Positions 8,078 to 17,108 of a DNA stretch of 64,000 bases are shown piece by piece. A program made the translations under genes and the position numbers. Source of the stretch: Haloimpatiens sp042688525 (lineage in GTDB: Bacteria > Bacillota > Clostridia > Clostridiales > Clostridiaceae); the NCBI RefSeq assembly GCF_042688525.2, contig NZ_JBHWAB010000001.1:1984001-2048000 (forward strand). Direction: 5' to 3'. The notes below the pieces were generated by a model. That model had not been told where the DNA came from. It was given only the letters and a program-made list of their open reading frames with translations, and searched no databases. The number at the start of each line of letters is the position of its first letter. Within the stretch, counting starts at the first letter, position 1.

Positions 8078-9945
8078 GCAAAAAAAGAGATAATATAAAG
8101 AAATCTTCTGGCGGCATGAAGAGAGGTCCTGGAAGAGGGCATGCTATGGCCATGCCAGTGGAGAAAGCTAAGGATTTTAAAGGAACATTTAAAAGACTTC
8201 TTGGTTATTTAAAGCCAAGAAGAATAAAACTTATAGTTGTAGTTTTTTTCGCTATATTAAGTACAATTTTTAGTATTGTGAGCCCTAAAATTATGGGTAA
8301 AGCTACTACAAAATTATTTGAAGGCTTTATAATGAAAATGAAAGGCATGAATGTAGGTATAGATTATGAGTATATCCTATATATACTAGGTATATTGGCA
8401 GGATTATATTTATTAAGCGCATTATTTAGTTATATTATGCAGTATATAATGGCAAGTGTAGCACAAGAGACAGTATTTGAAATGCGTAATGATATTAGTA
8501 ATAAATTAGGTAAACTACCTCTTAAATACTACGATTCTCATGCACATGGAGATATATTAAGTCGTGTAACAAATGATGTTGATAATGTAAGTAACACACT
8601 TCAACAAAGTATTACTCAATTAATTACTTCTGTTGTTACCATTTTAGGGGTAATTATTATGATGTTAACCATAAGTCCAATAATGACATTAATTACTTTG
8701 ATTACTATACCACTAGCTGTTATTGTAACTAAAGTAGTAGCAACAAAATCTCAAAAATATTTTAAAGAGCAACAAAAATCTCTTGGTGAATTAAATGGTC
8801 ACGTTGAAGAGATGTATACAGGTCATAAAATTGTTAAAGCATTTGGATATGAAGAAAAATCAATTGAAAAGTTTGATGAAATTAATGATAAGTTATATGA
8901 ATCAGGTTGGAAGGCTCAATTTATATCAGGTGTAATAATGCCGCTTATGAACTTTATAAATAATATTGGTTATGTTTTTGTAAGTGTAGTTGGTGGCTTA
9001 TTGGTAACAAAGAAAGCTATTGAAATAGGGGATATTCAAGCATTTATTCAGTATTCCAGACGTTTTAGTCAACCTATAGTTCAAACTGCTAATATAGCTA
9101 ATATTATTCAATCAACTATTGCATCAGCAGAGCGTGTATTTGAAATATTAGATGAACTAGAAGAAATTTCTGATAGGGATAATAATGCTGAGATTGATTC
9201 TCCTAAAGGTGAAATTAAATTTGAAAATGTTAAATTTGGTTATAAAGAGGATGTTACACTTATTGAAAATATGAATATAGACGTTAAACAAGGTCAAACC
9301 ATTGCAATTGTAGGTCCTACAGGAGCAGGTAAAACTACTCTTGTTAATTTATTAATGCGTTTTTATGAAATAAATGATGGTAAAATCACTATTGATGGAA
9401 TAGATATTAGAGATTTTAAAAGAGGTAATTTAAGAAGTATGTTTGGAATGGTGCTTCAAGATACTTGGTTATTTAAAGGTACAATTAAAGATAATATTGC
9501 ATATGGACGAGAAGGCGCTTCTGATGAACAAATCTTTAGAGCAGCAAAAGCAGCTCATGCAGACCACTTTATTAGAACATTACCATGTGGTTATGATACT
9601 ATACTAAATGAAGAAGCAAACAATATATCACAAGGGCAAAAGCAACTGCTTACAATTGCACGTGCAATTTTAGCGAATCCTTCTATTTTGATACTTGATG
9701 AAGCAACAAGTAGTGTTGATACAAGAACTGAGGTTTATATTCAAAGAGCTATGGAAGAACTTATGAAAGGTAGAACAAGTTTTGTAATAGCTCATAGACT
9801 TTCAACTATAAAAGATGCAGATATGATATTGGTTATGAATAACGGCAGCATTATTGAAAAAGGAAACCATCAAGAACTTCTTAATCAAAATGGTTTTTAT
9901 GCAGAATTATATAATAGCCAGTTTGTTGGTGATAAGGCAGTGTAA
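8074..9945 (+). CDS. ABC exporter half-transporter, catalytic-site subunit (BmrD/LmrD-like)
   Basis: The 623-residue partner has a Gly/Arg/Met-rich N-terminal extension (GGMKRGPGRGHAMAM), six membrane segments and an ATPase domain. It has canonical Walker A (GPTGAGKTT), Walker B with catalytic Glu (LILDEATSSVD) and switch His (IAHRLST), but a changed signature ISQGQKQ in place of LSGGQ. In the dimer this weak signature would face the degenerate site of the partner protein, leaving one full ATP-hydrolysing site. That complementary pattern agrees with the known heterodimeric multidrug exporters. The gene ends the marR operon; a GGGGACGG palindrome follows 9 bases later. Confidence 0.92.
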   Translation: MSKKRDNIKKSSGGMKRGPGRGHAMAMPVEKAKDFKGTFKRLLGYLKPRRIKLIVVVFFAILSTIFSIVSPKIMGKATTKLFEGFIMKMKGMNVGIDYEYILYILGILAGLYLLSALFSYIMQYIMASVAQETVFEMRNDISNKLGKLPLKYYDSHAHGDILSRVTNDVDNVSNTLQQSITQLITSVVTILGVIIMMLTISPIMTLITLITIPLAVIVTKVVATKSQKYFKEQQKSLGELNGHVEEMYTGHKIVKAFGYEEKSIEKFDEINDKLYESGWKAQFISGVIMPLMNFINNIGYVFVSVVGGLLVTKKAIEIGDIQAFIQYSRRFSQPIVQTANIANIIQSTIASAERVFEILDELEEISDRDNNAEIDSPKGEIKFENVKFGYKEDVTLIENMNIDVKQGQTIAIVGPTGAGKTTLVNLLMRFYEINDGKITIDGIDIRDFKRGNLRSMFGMVLQDTWLFKGTIKDNIAYGREGASDEQIFRAAKAAHADHFIRTLPCGYDTILNEEANNISQGQKQLLTIARAILANPSILILDEATSSVDTRTEVYIQRAMEELMKGRTSFVIAHRLSTIKDADMILVMNNGSIIEKGNHQELLNQNGFYAELYNSQFVGDKAV

Positions 9946-9953
9946 AAAATAAA

Positions 9954-10007
9954 GGGGACGGTTCATTATTTTAATCTTTTATTTAGAGTAGAAAATGAAC
10001 CGTCCCC
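9954..10007. repeat. GGGGACGGTTC palindrome, copy 3
   Basis: GGGGACGGTTCATTATTTT at 9954-9972 pairs with AAAATGAACCGTCCCC at 9992-10007. It lies immediately after the ABC exporter operon and may serve as its transcription end. Confidence 0.82.
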
Positions 10008-10045
10008 AAATTTTATAAAATATATTGAATTTATTTACAAATATG

Positions 10046-10074
10046 TTGATTGTATGAAAAATATATGGTAAAAT
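10046..10074 (+). promoter_or_regulatory. Promoter of the blaI/blaR1-like operon
   Basis: TTGATT at 10046-10051, a 17-base spacer, and TAAAAT at 10069-10074, followed 9 bases later by the BlaI-type operator. Confidence 0.7.
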
Positions 10075-10083
10075 TAAATTAGA

Positions 10084-10097
10084 ATTACAATTGTAAT
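10084..10097. promoter_or_regulatory. BlaI/MecI-type operator upstream of blaI
   Basis: ATTACAATTGTAAT is a perfect palindrome containing the TACAnnTGTA core of BlaI/MecI operators. It sits just downstream of the -10 box, where a bound repressor would block transcription. A near-identical site lies at 12116-12129. Confidence 0.75.
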
Positions 10098-10116
10098 CTA
10101 TGAAGGGATGATTTTA

Positions 10117-10488
10117 ATGAAAGAAACGTCGAAGATATCTGAATCTGAATGGGAAGTAATGAAGATTATATGGAGAAATAATCCTATAACTGCAAATGAG
10201 ATAATACATAATATGGAGAATAATACAAGTTGGAAACCTAAAACAATAAAAACATTAATAAGTAGATTGGTAAAGAAAAAAGTATTAGGTTTTAATATTG
10301 AGGGAAGAGAATATAGTTATTACCCTTTAGTAGATGAAAAAAAGTGCAAAAAAGCAGAGACAAAATCGTTTCTAAAGAAAGTATATAATGGTACATTAAA
10401 AGCTATGCTTGTAAATTTTATTGAAGATAATGAATTAACAAAAGAGGAAATTGAGGAACTTAAAAATATACTTGATGAAAGGAAGTAG
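10117..10488 (+). CDS. BlaI/MecI family transcriptional repressor
   Basis: The 123-residue protein is a full-length BlaI-type winged helix regulator: ISESEWEVMKIIWRNNPITANEI at the N terminus, then WKPKTIKTLISRLVKKKVL (recognition region) and the wing EGREYSYYPLVDE, with a C-terminal dimerisation helix pair. An upstream in-frame ATG (10108) overlaps the GAAGGG ribosome binding site, so 10117 is chosen. It lies 5 bases before a BlaR1-like gene. Family members are inactivated by proteolysis after the BlaR1 partner senses a signal. No beta-lactamase gene is present in the window; the apparent target is the peptidase gene at 12216. Confidence 0.9.
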   Translation: MKETSKISESEWEVMKIIWRNNPITANEIIHNMENNTSWKPKTIKTLISRLVKKKVLGFNIEGREYSYYPLVDEKKCKKAETKSFLKKVYNGTLKAMLVNFIEDNELTKEEIEELKNILDERK

Positions 10489-10493
10489 GTTCT

Positions 10494-12065
10494 ATGATTT
10501 CCTTAACTATAATTATATATGCTCTATTTAAATTGGTTGTTTATAGTACAATAATAGGAAGTATTTTAGCTCTTTTAATTTTTATACAAAGATTAATTGT
10601 AAAAAATAAATTAGGGGTAAGATTTCAATATATGGTGTGGTTTATACTTGTCTTAAGATTAGTAATTCCAATATTTCCAAAATCATCGTTTAGCATATTA
10701 AATTTTATTCCTATGAAAAGTGAAAAGCCTAATTTGATTAAGTTAAATAATGAGTTTTACTTAAGAGATTTAAATATGAACATATTAAATAGAAGTAATG
10801 TTTATAATAAAAATTTTAATGCCTATGGTATGAATTATAATGAAAATCTTGAGAGTTGTAATTTACAAAATAATTATAATAATATCATAGAACCTTATGT
10901 GAAAAAAAATTCAAAAGGTATATACTATCTTTATTGTTGTAAGGAATACTTAAAAAATTTTTTACAAAAAGAAGCAGTATTTTTAATTTGGATAAGTGTA
11001 GTTGTAATATTAACTATTTATATATTAGTTTCTAATATAAGGTTTTATATGAAGATAAGTAGAAAGAATTCAATTGATAACGATAAAATTATAAATATCT
11101 TTATAAATTGCAAAAAAGAATTAAATATAAAAAGGAATATTTCTTTAATAGAATCAGAAAAAATTAAAAGTCCTATGCTTATAGGGATATTTAAACCTAA
11201 AATAGTAATTCCATTTGATTTACATCTAAAAACAAATATAACACGAGTTCGTTATGTTCTTCTTCATGAACTAATCCATTTTAAAAGAAAAGATATTTTT
11301 ATAAATTGTTTAACTATAAGCATATGTATTTTACATTGGTTTAATCCATTATTATGGTATGCCTTTTATAAAATGAGGCAGGACTGTGAATTATGTTGTG
11401 ATAATGATGTGCTCTATTTTTTAAAAACAGATGAGATAAAGGAATATGGATATACAATTATAGATTTATTAAAGAATTTTCATACATCTCCTAAAAATAT
11501 ATGTACAGCAGGTATTATAAAAAGTAAGTCACAAGCAAAAAAAAGGATTATTATAATTAAAGCATTTAAAAAAAGATCCTTTAAATTTTCATTAGTATCT
11601 TTTTTGGTGTTGCTATTATTTAGTATGGGTATTCTTACTGATGCTAAAGCAGTTCAATTTAATTCAGATAATTTACAAGCACCTTTTAAACAAGTAATAG
11701 GTATAAACGGTGAGTTAAGAGTAGTAGACAAAATAGAGTACCCTTATGTAAACGATTCTGAGATTGTTGGAAAATGGGTAAGTGTGGATTTTGTAAATAA
11801 AATATCGGATTTTAATCCAAATGAAAAACAACATTTAGAAGAATTATACCTTAAAGAAATGAATTTTTATGATGAAGGAAAAACGGAATATACATGGTGT
11901 ACATGGACAAAAGGTATTATTATTCATCATGAAGATTATACAGTTAGTGAATATATTATAAAGAAAATTAATGGAAAGAAGTATATGTTTTTTCAATGGA
12001 AGAGTGGAGATTATGTATTTAGATATATGGAGCCTAAATATTATGTTTTAAAAAAAGTTGAATAA
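10494..12065 (+). CDS. BlaR1-like M56 family membrane metallopeptidase sensor
   Basis: The 523-residue protein has membrane helices near residues 3-28 and 43-60, a further segment at about 163-183, a cytoplasmic M56 zinc peptidase region with HELIHFKRKD (zinc-binding HExxH, about residue 255), a family-typical CILHWFNPLLWYAF segment, CELCCD, and a last membrane helix at about 365-380. The C-terminal external domain of about 130 residues (GKWVSVDFV ... WKSGDYVFRYMEPKYYVLKK) is not the penicillin-binding domain of true BlaR1. The signal is therefore probably not simply beta-lactam binding. It is cotranscribed with the BlaI-type repressor, which it presumably cleaves or triggers. Confidence 0.87.
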   Translation: MISLTIIIYALFKLVVYSTIIGSILALLIFIQRLIVKNKLGVRFQYMVWFILVLRLVIPIFPKSSFSILNFIPMKSEKPNLIKLNNEFYLRDLNMNILNRSNVYNKNFNAYGMNYNENLESCNLQNNYNNIIEPYVKKNSKGIYYLYCCKEYLKNFLQKEAVFLIWISVVVILTIYILVSNIRFYMKISRKNSIDNDKIINIFINCKKELNIKRNISLIESEKIKSPMLIGIFKPKIVIPFDLHLKTNITRVRYVLLHELIHFKRKDIFINCLTISICILHWFNPLLWYAFYKMRQDCELCCDNDVLYFLKTDEIKEYGYTIIDLLKNFHTSPKNICTAGIIKSKSQAKKRIIIIKAFKKRSFKFSLVSFLVLLLFSMGILTDAKAVQFNSDNLQAPFKQVIGINGELRVVDKIEYPYVNDSEIVGKWVSVDFVNKISDFNPNEKQHLEELYLKEMNFYDEGKTEYTWCTWTKGIIIHHEDYTVSEYIIKKINGKKYMFFQWKSGDYVFRYMEPKYYVLKKVE

Positions 12066-12102
12066 AATTTAGTTTATTCTTGGTTTTATACAAACCAATT
12101 TT

Positions 12103-12131
12103 TTTACAACTAAAGATTACAAATGTAATAT
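12103..12131 (+). promoter_or_regulatory. Promoter with embedded BlaI-type operator (12116-12129)
   Basis: TTTACA at 12103-12108, a 17-base spacer and TAATAT at 12126-12131. The palindrome ATTACAAATGTAAT at 12116-12129 fills the spacer and overlaps the -10 box. It differs by one central base from the operator before blaI, so the lipoprotein gene at 12216 is very likely in the same regulon. Confidence 0.75.
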
Positions 12132-12215
12132 TAATTAAATGATAAATAAAATTTAAATTATTGAAGTCAAAATGACTATTTAAATAAAAATTTTATTATA
12201 CAAGGAGTGAAAAAA

Positions 12216-13550
12216 ATGAAAAAATCAACATTAAGTATTTTAGTGACTATGGCTTTAGTGATGACTGGGTGCAGCACAAATGTAAATAGTATAAAGACTA
12301 AATCAATAAATACTGCAGCTGCATTAAAATCAGAGAGTGAACAAAAAAATGTTAAGAATTCTGAGACTAAACAAAATTTACAAATTACTAGACATCCTAA
12401 ACCTGCAAATTTTCATAGGGGCAAATTAGATGTTTTACCTAAGTATAATCCAAATTCAAATAAGATGTGGCAGATGGATTTAAGAGGATATGATTTATCA
12501 GATTTAAATCTTCAGGGAAGAGAAAAAGACTTAATGTATGCTGATTTTGATAGTGTTACAAAATGGCCAGATAAACTTCCAAAGGATTTTAATCCAAATA
12601 AAATAATGGAAGTTGGTAAAAATCCAGGTTTATGTATAAGACAGCTTCATAAAAAAGGTATAACAGGAAAGGGAATAGGTATAGCTATTATAGATCAGCC
12701 ATTACTTGTAGATCACAAAGAATATAAACATAATTTAAAAATGTATGAGGAAATTCATTGGCCAAAACAATCTGTAGATGCACAAATGCATGGTCCAGCA
12801 GTTGCATCCATAGCTGTAGGAGATACTGTAGGAGTAGCCCCAGAGGCAGATTTATATTATATTGCAGAACAACATGGGGATTTTAAAGATGGAGAATTTA
12901 AATGGGATTTTACATGGCTTGCAAAATCTATTGATAGAGTTTTAGAAGTCAATAAGAACCTTCCAAAAGATAAAAAAATAAGAGTTATATCAATTTCAGT
13001 AGGATGGAATAAAGACCAAAAAGGATATAAAGAGGTTACTGAAGCTGTGGAGAGAGCTAAAAAACAAGGAATATTTGTAGTATCATCATCTTTGTCTGAA
13101 ATCTATGGATACTTTTTTCAAGGGCTAGGTAAAAATCCTTTAAAAAACTCAGATAATATCAATTCTTATGAACCAGGAATGTGGTGGGCAGAAGAATTTT
13201 ATAAAATCAAAAATAAAAATATTGATAAGACAAATGAATCAATAGCTGAAATAATGAACAAAATGCTTTTAATTCCTATGGATTCAAGAACAACAGCTAG
13301 TCCAACAGGAAATGATGATTACGTATTTTATAGAGAGGGTGGATGGAGCTGGTCAATTCCATATATAGCAGGGTTATATGTTCTTGCTTGTCAAGTTAAT
13401 CCAGATGTTACACCTGATACATTTTGGAATGAAGCATTGAAAACTGGAGATACAATAAAAATTCAGCATGATGGTAAGAAATATGATTTAGGAAAAATAG
13501 TTAATCCTCAAAAAATGATTGAAAATATTAAGGGTAATAAAAATAAATAA
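12216..13550 (+). CDS. Subtilisin-like (S8 family) lipoprotein, divergent active site
   Basis: The 444-residue protein has a lipoprotein signal peptide (LVTMALVMTGCST). The start at ATG 12216 is preferred over GTG 12207, which overlaps the AAGGAG box. The catalytic Asp is in IAIIDQPLL (about 155), the catalytic His in MHGPAVASIAVG (about 194) and the Ser in GGWSWSIPYIAGLY (about 388), which aligns with the GTSxAxPHVAG motif but lacks its usual residues. The oxyanion Asn motif (AAGN) is replaced by VVSSS. It may be a low-activity or highly specific surface protease, or a non-enzymatic homologue. A BlaI-type operator in its promoter links it to the preceding sensor pair. Confidence 0.8.
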   Translation: MKKSTLSILVTMALVMTGCSTNVNSIKTKSINTAAALKSESEQKNVKNSETKQNLQITRHPKPANFHRGKLDVLPKYNPNSNKMWQMDLRGYDLSDLNLQGREKDLMYADFDSVTKWPDKLPKDFNPNKIMEVGKNPGLCIRQLHKKGITGKGIGIAIIDQPLLVDHKEYKHNLKMYEEIHWPKQSVDAQMHGPAVASIAVGDTVGVAPEADLYYIAEQHGDFKDGEFKWDFTWLAKSIDRVLEVNKNLPKDKKIRVISISVGWNKDQKGYKEVTEAVERAKKQGIFVVSSSLSEIYGYFFQGLGKNPLKNSDNINSYEPGMWWAEEFYKIKNKNIDKTNESIAEIMNKMLLIPMDSRTTASPTGNDDYVFYREGGWSWSIPYIAGLYVLACQVNPDVTPDTFWNEALKTGDTIKIQHDGKKYDLGKIVNPQKMIENIKGNKNK

Positions 13551-13582
13551 GAATAAATTTTTATGAATTCTCCCCAAATTTA

Positions 13583-13611
13583 TTGACATATAATCTAAAA
13601 TGTGGTATATA
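13583..13611 (+). promoter_or_regulatory. Sigma-A promoter of htpG
   Basis: TTGACA at 13583-13588, a 17-base spacer and TATATA at 13606-13611. The CIRCE-like element begins 8 bases downstream. Confidence 0.75.
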
Positions 13612-13618
13612 AAAGTTA

Positions 13619-13645
13619 TTAGCACTCAACAGGAAAAGGTGCTAA
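13619..13645. promoter_or_regulatory. CIRCE-like HrcA operator
   Basis: TTAGCACTC, 9 bases, then AGGTGCTAA. The left half is the perfect CIRCE consensus and the spacing is exact; the right half matches 7 of 9 bases of GAGTGCTAA. Its place at the transcription start of a chaperone gene supports control by HrcA. Confidence 0.85.
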
Positions 13646-13712
13646 CAATTAATATAAATGTATAATTAGATTAATAAAATATATGATTTTTATTTTGAAA
13701 GGGGAGATTCAA

Positions 13713-15593
13713 TTGGAAACAAAACAGTTTAAGGCAGAGTCTAAAAGATTGTTGGATCTTATGATTAACTCAATTTATACTCATAGGGAAATTTTCTTAA
13801 GAGAGCTTATCTCTAATGCAAGTGATGCAATTGATAAAATTTATTATAAAGCATTAACAGATGATTCATTAAGCTCTCGAAAAGAAGATTACTATGTTAG
13901 GGTAGTTTTTGATAAAGAAAATAGAACATTAAAAATTTCCGATACAGGTATTGGAATGACAAAAGAAGAACTTGATGATAATCTTGGAGTTATAGCAAAA
14001 AGTGGGTCTTTAGAATTCAAAAAAGAAAATGAAGTAAAAGAAGGACATGATATAATTGGCCAGTTTGGTGTAGGTTTTTATTCTGCATTCTTGGTAGCAG
14101 ATGTTGTTACTGTTATAAGTAAAGCTTTAGGTAGTGATGAGGCTTACAAGTGGGAATCTAAAGGTGTAGATGGATACACTATTGAACCATGTGAAAAAGA
14201 TTCTGTTGGTACAGAAATTATACTTAAAATAAAATCTAACACAGAAGATGAAGATTATGATCAGTATTTAGATGAACACAAATTACAGTCTATAATTAAA
14301 AAATATTCTGATTTTATTAGATATCCAATAAAAATGAATGTAACTAAAAGCAAACTTAAAGAAGGTAGTGAAAAAGAATACGAAGAATATAAAGAAGAAG
14401 AAACTGTAAATAGTATGGTTCCTATATGGAGAAAGAATAAAAGTGAACTTAAAGATGAAGATTATGATAACTTCTATACAGAAAAACACTATGGCTTTGA
14501 TAAACCAATAAAACACATTCACATTAGTGCTGATGGTATGATTAGTTATAAGGCAATTTTGTATATTCCAGAAAAAATTCCATATGATTATTACACAAAG
14601 GAATATGAAAAAGGATTAGAACTATATTCAAATGGCGTTATGATCATGAATAAGTGCTCAGATTTATTACCTGATTATTTTGGATTTGTTAAAGGGGTAG
14701 TAGATTCAGAAGATTTGTCTCTTAATATATCTAGAGAAATATTACAGCATGATAGACAATTAAAACTTATTGCTAAGAACATAAAAAATAAAATAAAAAA
14801 TGAATTACAAAATATATTAAAAAATGAAAGAGATAAATATGAAGAATTCTACAAGTCTTTTGGAAGACAATTGAAGTATGGTCTTTACAGTGATTTTGGA
14901 AGTAATAAAGATTTTCTACAAGATTTATTAATGTTCTATTCTTCAAAAGAGAAAAAAATGGTTACTTTAGATGAATATGTTTCAAGAATGCCAGAAGAAC
15001 AGAAATATATCTATTATGCTGCAGGAGAATCAATTGAAAGAATTGAGAAATTACCACAAACAGAAATTGTATTAGACAAAGGATATGAAATACTATACTT
15101 TACAGAAGATGTAGATGAGTTTGCTATAAAAATGATGATGAAATATAAGGAAAAAGAATTTAAATCTGTATCAAGTGGTGATTTAGGTATAGATTCAGAG
15201 GAAAATGATAAGGAATCTAGTTCTGATAATAAAGAGAATAAAGAACTATTTGAAGAAATGAAAAATATATTATCAGATAAAGTTAAGGATGTTAGAATGT
15301 CAAAAAGATTAAAAAATCATCCTGTATGTTTATCAAATGATGGTGAACTTACAATTGAAATGGAGAAGATTTTAAAATCTATGCCTAACAATCAAAATAT
15401 AAAAGCAGATAAAGTTTTAGAAATAAATACAAATCATGATGTTTTCAAGGCGTTGAAAGAAGCTTATGAAAATGACAAAGATAAACTTAAGTTATATACA
15501 AATTTATTATATAATCAGGCATTACTTGTAGAAGGATTAACTATAGTTGATCCTGTAGAATTTACAAATGATATTTGTAAAATAATGAAATAA
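13713..15593 (+). CDS. htpG: Molecular chaperone HtpG (Hsp90 family)
   Basis: The 626-residue protein is full length for bacterial Hsp90. The N-terminal GHKL ATPase shows LISNASDAIDKI, DTGIGMTKEEL and GQFGVGFYSAFLVAD; the middle domain has LNISREILQHD; a Ser/Glu/Asp-rich linker lies near 490-515 before the C-terminal dimerisation domain. The start is TTG at 13713 (ETKQFKAESKRLL follows), 7 bases after AGGGGAG; a longer frame from ATG 13683 would place that box inside the gene. The promoter and CIRCE-like site indicate heat-shock control by HrcA. It is monocistronic with a bidirectional terminator. Confidence 0.97.
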   Translation: METKQFKAESKRLLDLMINSIYTHREIFLRELISNASDAIDKIYYKALTDDSLSSRKEDYYVRVVFDKENRTLKISDTGIGMTKEELDDNLGVIAKSGSLEFKKENEVKEGHDIIGQFGVGFYSAFLVADVVTVISKALGSDEAYKWESKGVDGYTIEPCEKDSVGTEIILKIKSNTEDEDYDQYLDEHKLQSIIKKYSDFIRYPIKMNVTKSKLKEGSEKEYEEYKEEETVNSMVPIWRKNKSELKDEDYDNFYTEKHYGFDKPIKHIHISADGMISYKAILYIPEKIPYDYYTKEYEKGLELYSNGVMIMNKCSDLLPDYFGFVKGVVDSEDLSLNISREILQHDRQLKLIAKNIKNKIKNELQNILKNERDKYEEFYKSFGRQLKYGLYSDFGSNKDFLQDLLMFYSSKEKKMVTLDEYVSRMPEEQKYIYYAAGESIERIEKLPQTEIVLDKGYEILYFTEDVDEFAIKMMMKYKEKEFKSVSSGDLGIDSEENDKESSSDNKENKELFEEMKNILSDKVKDVRMSKRLKNHPVCLSNDGELTIEMEKILKSMPNNQNIKADKVLEINTNHDVFKALKEAYENDKDKLKLYTNLLYNQALLVEGLTIVDPVEFTNDICKIMK

Positions 15594-15595
15594 AT

Positions 15596-15640
15596 AAATT
15601 AGAAAGAACAAAGTTTTTTAAGCTCTGTTCTTTCTAATTT
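15596..15640. terminator. Bidirectional terminator between htpG and the histidine kinase
   Basis: AAATTAGAAAGAACAAAG and its near-perfect complement ending TTCTTTCTAATTT flank a short T-rich loop. T runs lie on both strands and the two genes converge here; the stem includes the kinase stop codon. Confidence 0.85.
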
Positions 15641-17046
15641 ATACATATTTTTTTAGGAAATTTTATTGAAAAGGTAGTACCTTCTCCAAATTTACTTTTT
15701 ACTTCAATCTTTCCACCGTGAGCTTCTACTAAACTTTTGGTGATTGTAAGACCAAGACCAGAACCACCAGTATGTTTATTTCTAGATATATCACTTCTGT
15801 AAAATCTTTCAAAAATATTTGGTAGGTCTTTTTCAGAAATTCCTGTTCCAGTATCTTTTATGTCTATTACAATATATTCTATACTTTTATATAAACTTAC
15901 TATGACTTTACCACCATCATTTAAATATTTATAAGAATTTGAAAGAAGATTATATATGATTTGCTTTAACATATCTTTATCCATTAATACAATTACATTT
16001 TCAGTGACTTCAGTTATAATAGAAAAGTTTCGTTTAATATACATAGGACTGAAGGTATCTACAAGCTTTATAAGTTCATCAGATAAATTGATTTTACTTT
16101 TATTCAAAATTACACCTACGTGTTCAAGTTTTGAAAGATCTCTAAGATTATCTACTAATTTTGAGAGTCTAGTTAATTCTTCATAAAGCATTTTAAGTCT
16201 TTCTTCAGTAGGTTCCCATATACCATCAATTAGGGCTTCAACATGAGTTTTTAAGGTAGTAAGTGGAGTCCTAATTTCATGAGCCATATCAGAGGTAAGT
16301 CTTTTCCTTAATTTTTCTTGTTGATTTAATGTTTTTGCAAGATAGTTTATAGAGTCAGCTAATTCTTGAATTTCTTTAGTACTTGATTTTACATTAGAAC
16401 GTACTTGTAAATTTCCCATTCTCATATTTACTGCAGTTTTAGTTATTTTAATAAGTGGAGAAGCGATCTGTTTTGATAAAAAGAAACTTATTAATAATCC
16501 TAATAATAATGTTATAAAAAAGGATATGAAAAAGGAATGATTTAAAGTATTTATAAAAGATAATGAATTAGAAGAAAAATAGGAAGTACCATAATAACCT
16601 ATAATAATAGTACCAATTTTTTTACTATCTTTAATTAGATTATGGTTTTCCTCTTTATATTTTCCTGGAGTAATATTTGATTGCTTTCCCATCATGTTAC
16701 GCCCTCTACCCATCATGGAATTCATCATATTACTATGTTGGAGGTAAGATGTTCCAGAAGAAAATATTTTATTATCATTAATATCTCTTATTTCAACATA
16801 TAACTCATTCATTGAGGCATTTCTGGAAATAGATTCTTGACTTTCACTTGAAAAACCAATATTTTTGTTATAAGAATCTTCAATGAACCTAATCATTTCA
16901 TTCATTTTTGTTTCATGTTCATTCATTAGATATTGATTAAATTTCTTTGAAATCATTGAATTTGAAATTATACTAGTAATAATTAAAGAGCCCATTATAG
17001 CAAATAAAAATCCTAAAGATAGTTTTTTAGTAAGTGTCATTTTCAT
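15634..17046 (-). CDS. HAMP-domain sensor histidine kinase with Met-rich sensor loop
   Basis: The 470-residue kinase has a first membrane helix at about 10-28, an external region to about 170, a second helix at about 172-190, a HAMP domain (about 191-243), a phosphoacceptor HisKA motif (DMAHEIRTPLTTL), and an ATPase domain with NLLSNSYKYLNDGG, DTGTGISEKDLPNIFERF and GGSGLGLTI. The external loop has six methionines within residues 107-119 (NMMNSMMGRGRNMMGK), which could bind Cu(I) or react with oxidants; this is inference. It follows its response regulator (62-base gap) in the same operon. ATG 17040 is an alternative start. Confidence 0.93.
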   Translation of the reverse strand: MKMTLTKKLSLGFLFAIMGSLIITSIISNSMISKKFNQYLMNEHETKMNEMIRFIEDSYNKNIGFSSESQESISRNASMNELYVEIRDINDNKIFSSGTSYLQHSNMMNSMMGRGRNMMGKQSNITPGKYKEENHNLIKDSKKIGTIIIGYYGTSYFSSNSLSFINTLNHSFFISFFITLLLGLLISFFLSKQIASPLIKITKTAVNMRMGNLQVRSNVKSSTKEIQELADSINYLAKTLNQQEKLRKRLTSDMAHEIRTPLTTLKTHVEALIDGIWEPTEERLKMLYEELTRLSKLVDNLRDLSKLEHVGVILNKSKINLSDELIKLVDTFSPMYIKRNFSIITEVTENVIVLMDKDMLKQIIYNLLSNSYKYLNDGGKVIVSLYKSIEYIVIDIKDTGTGISEKDLPNIFERFYRSDISRNKHTGGSGLGLTITKSLVEAHGGKIEVKSKFGEGTTFSIKFPKKICIN

Positions 17047-17108
17047 TATATATCCACCCCTGTTTTTTATCTAATATATACTTTTGTTATATTATCCAAG
17101 GAAAATAC

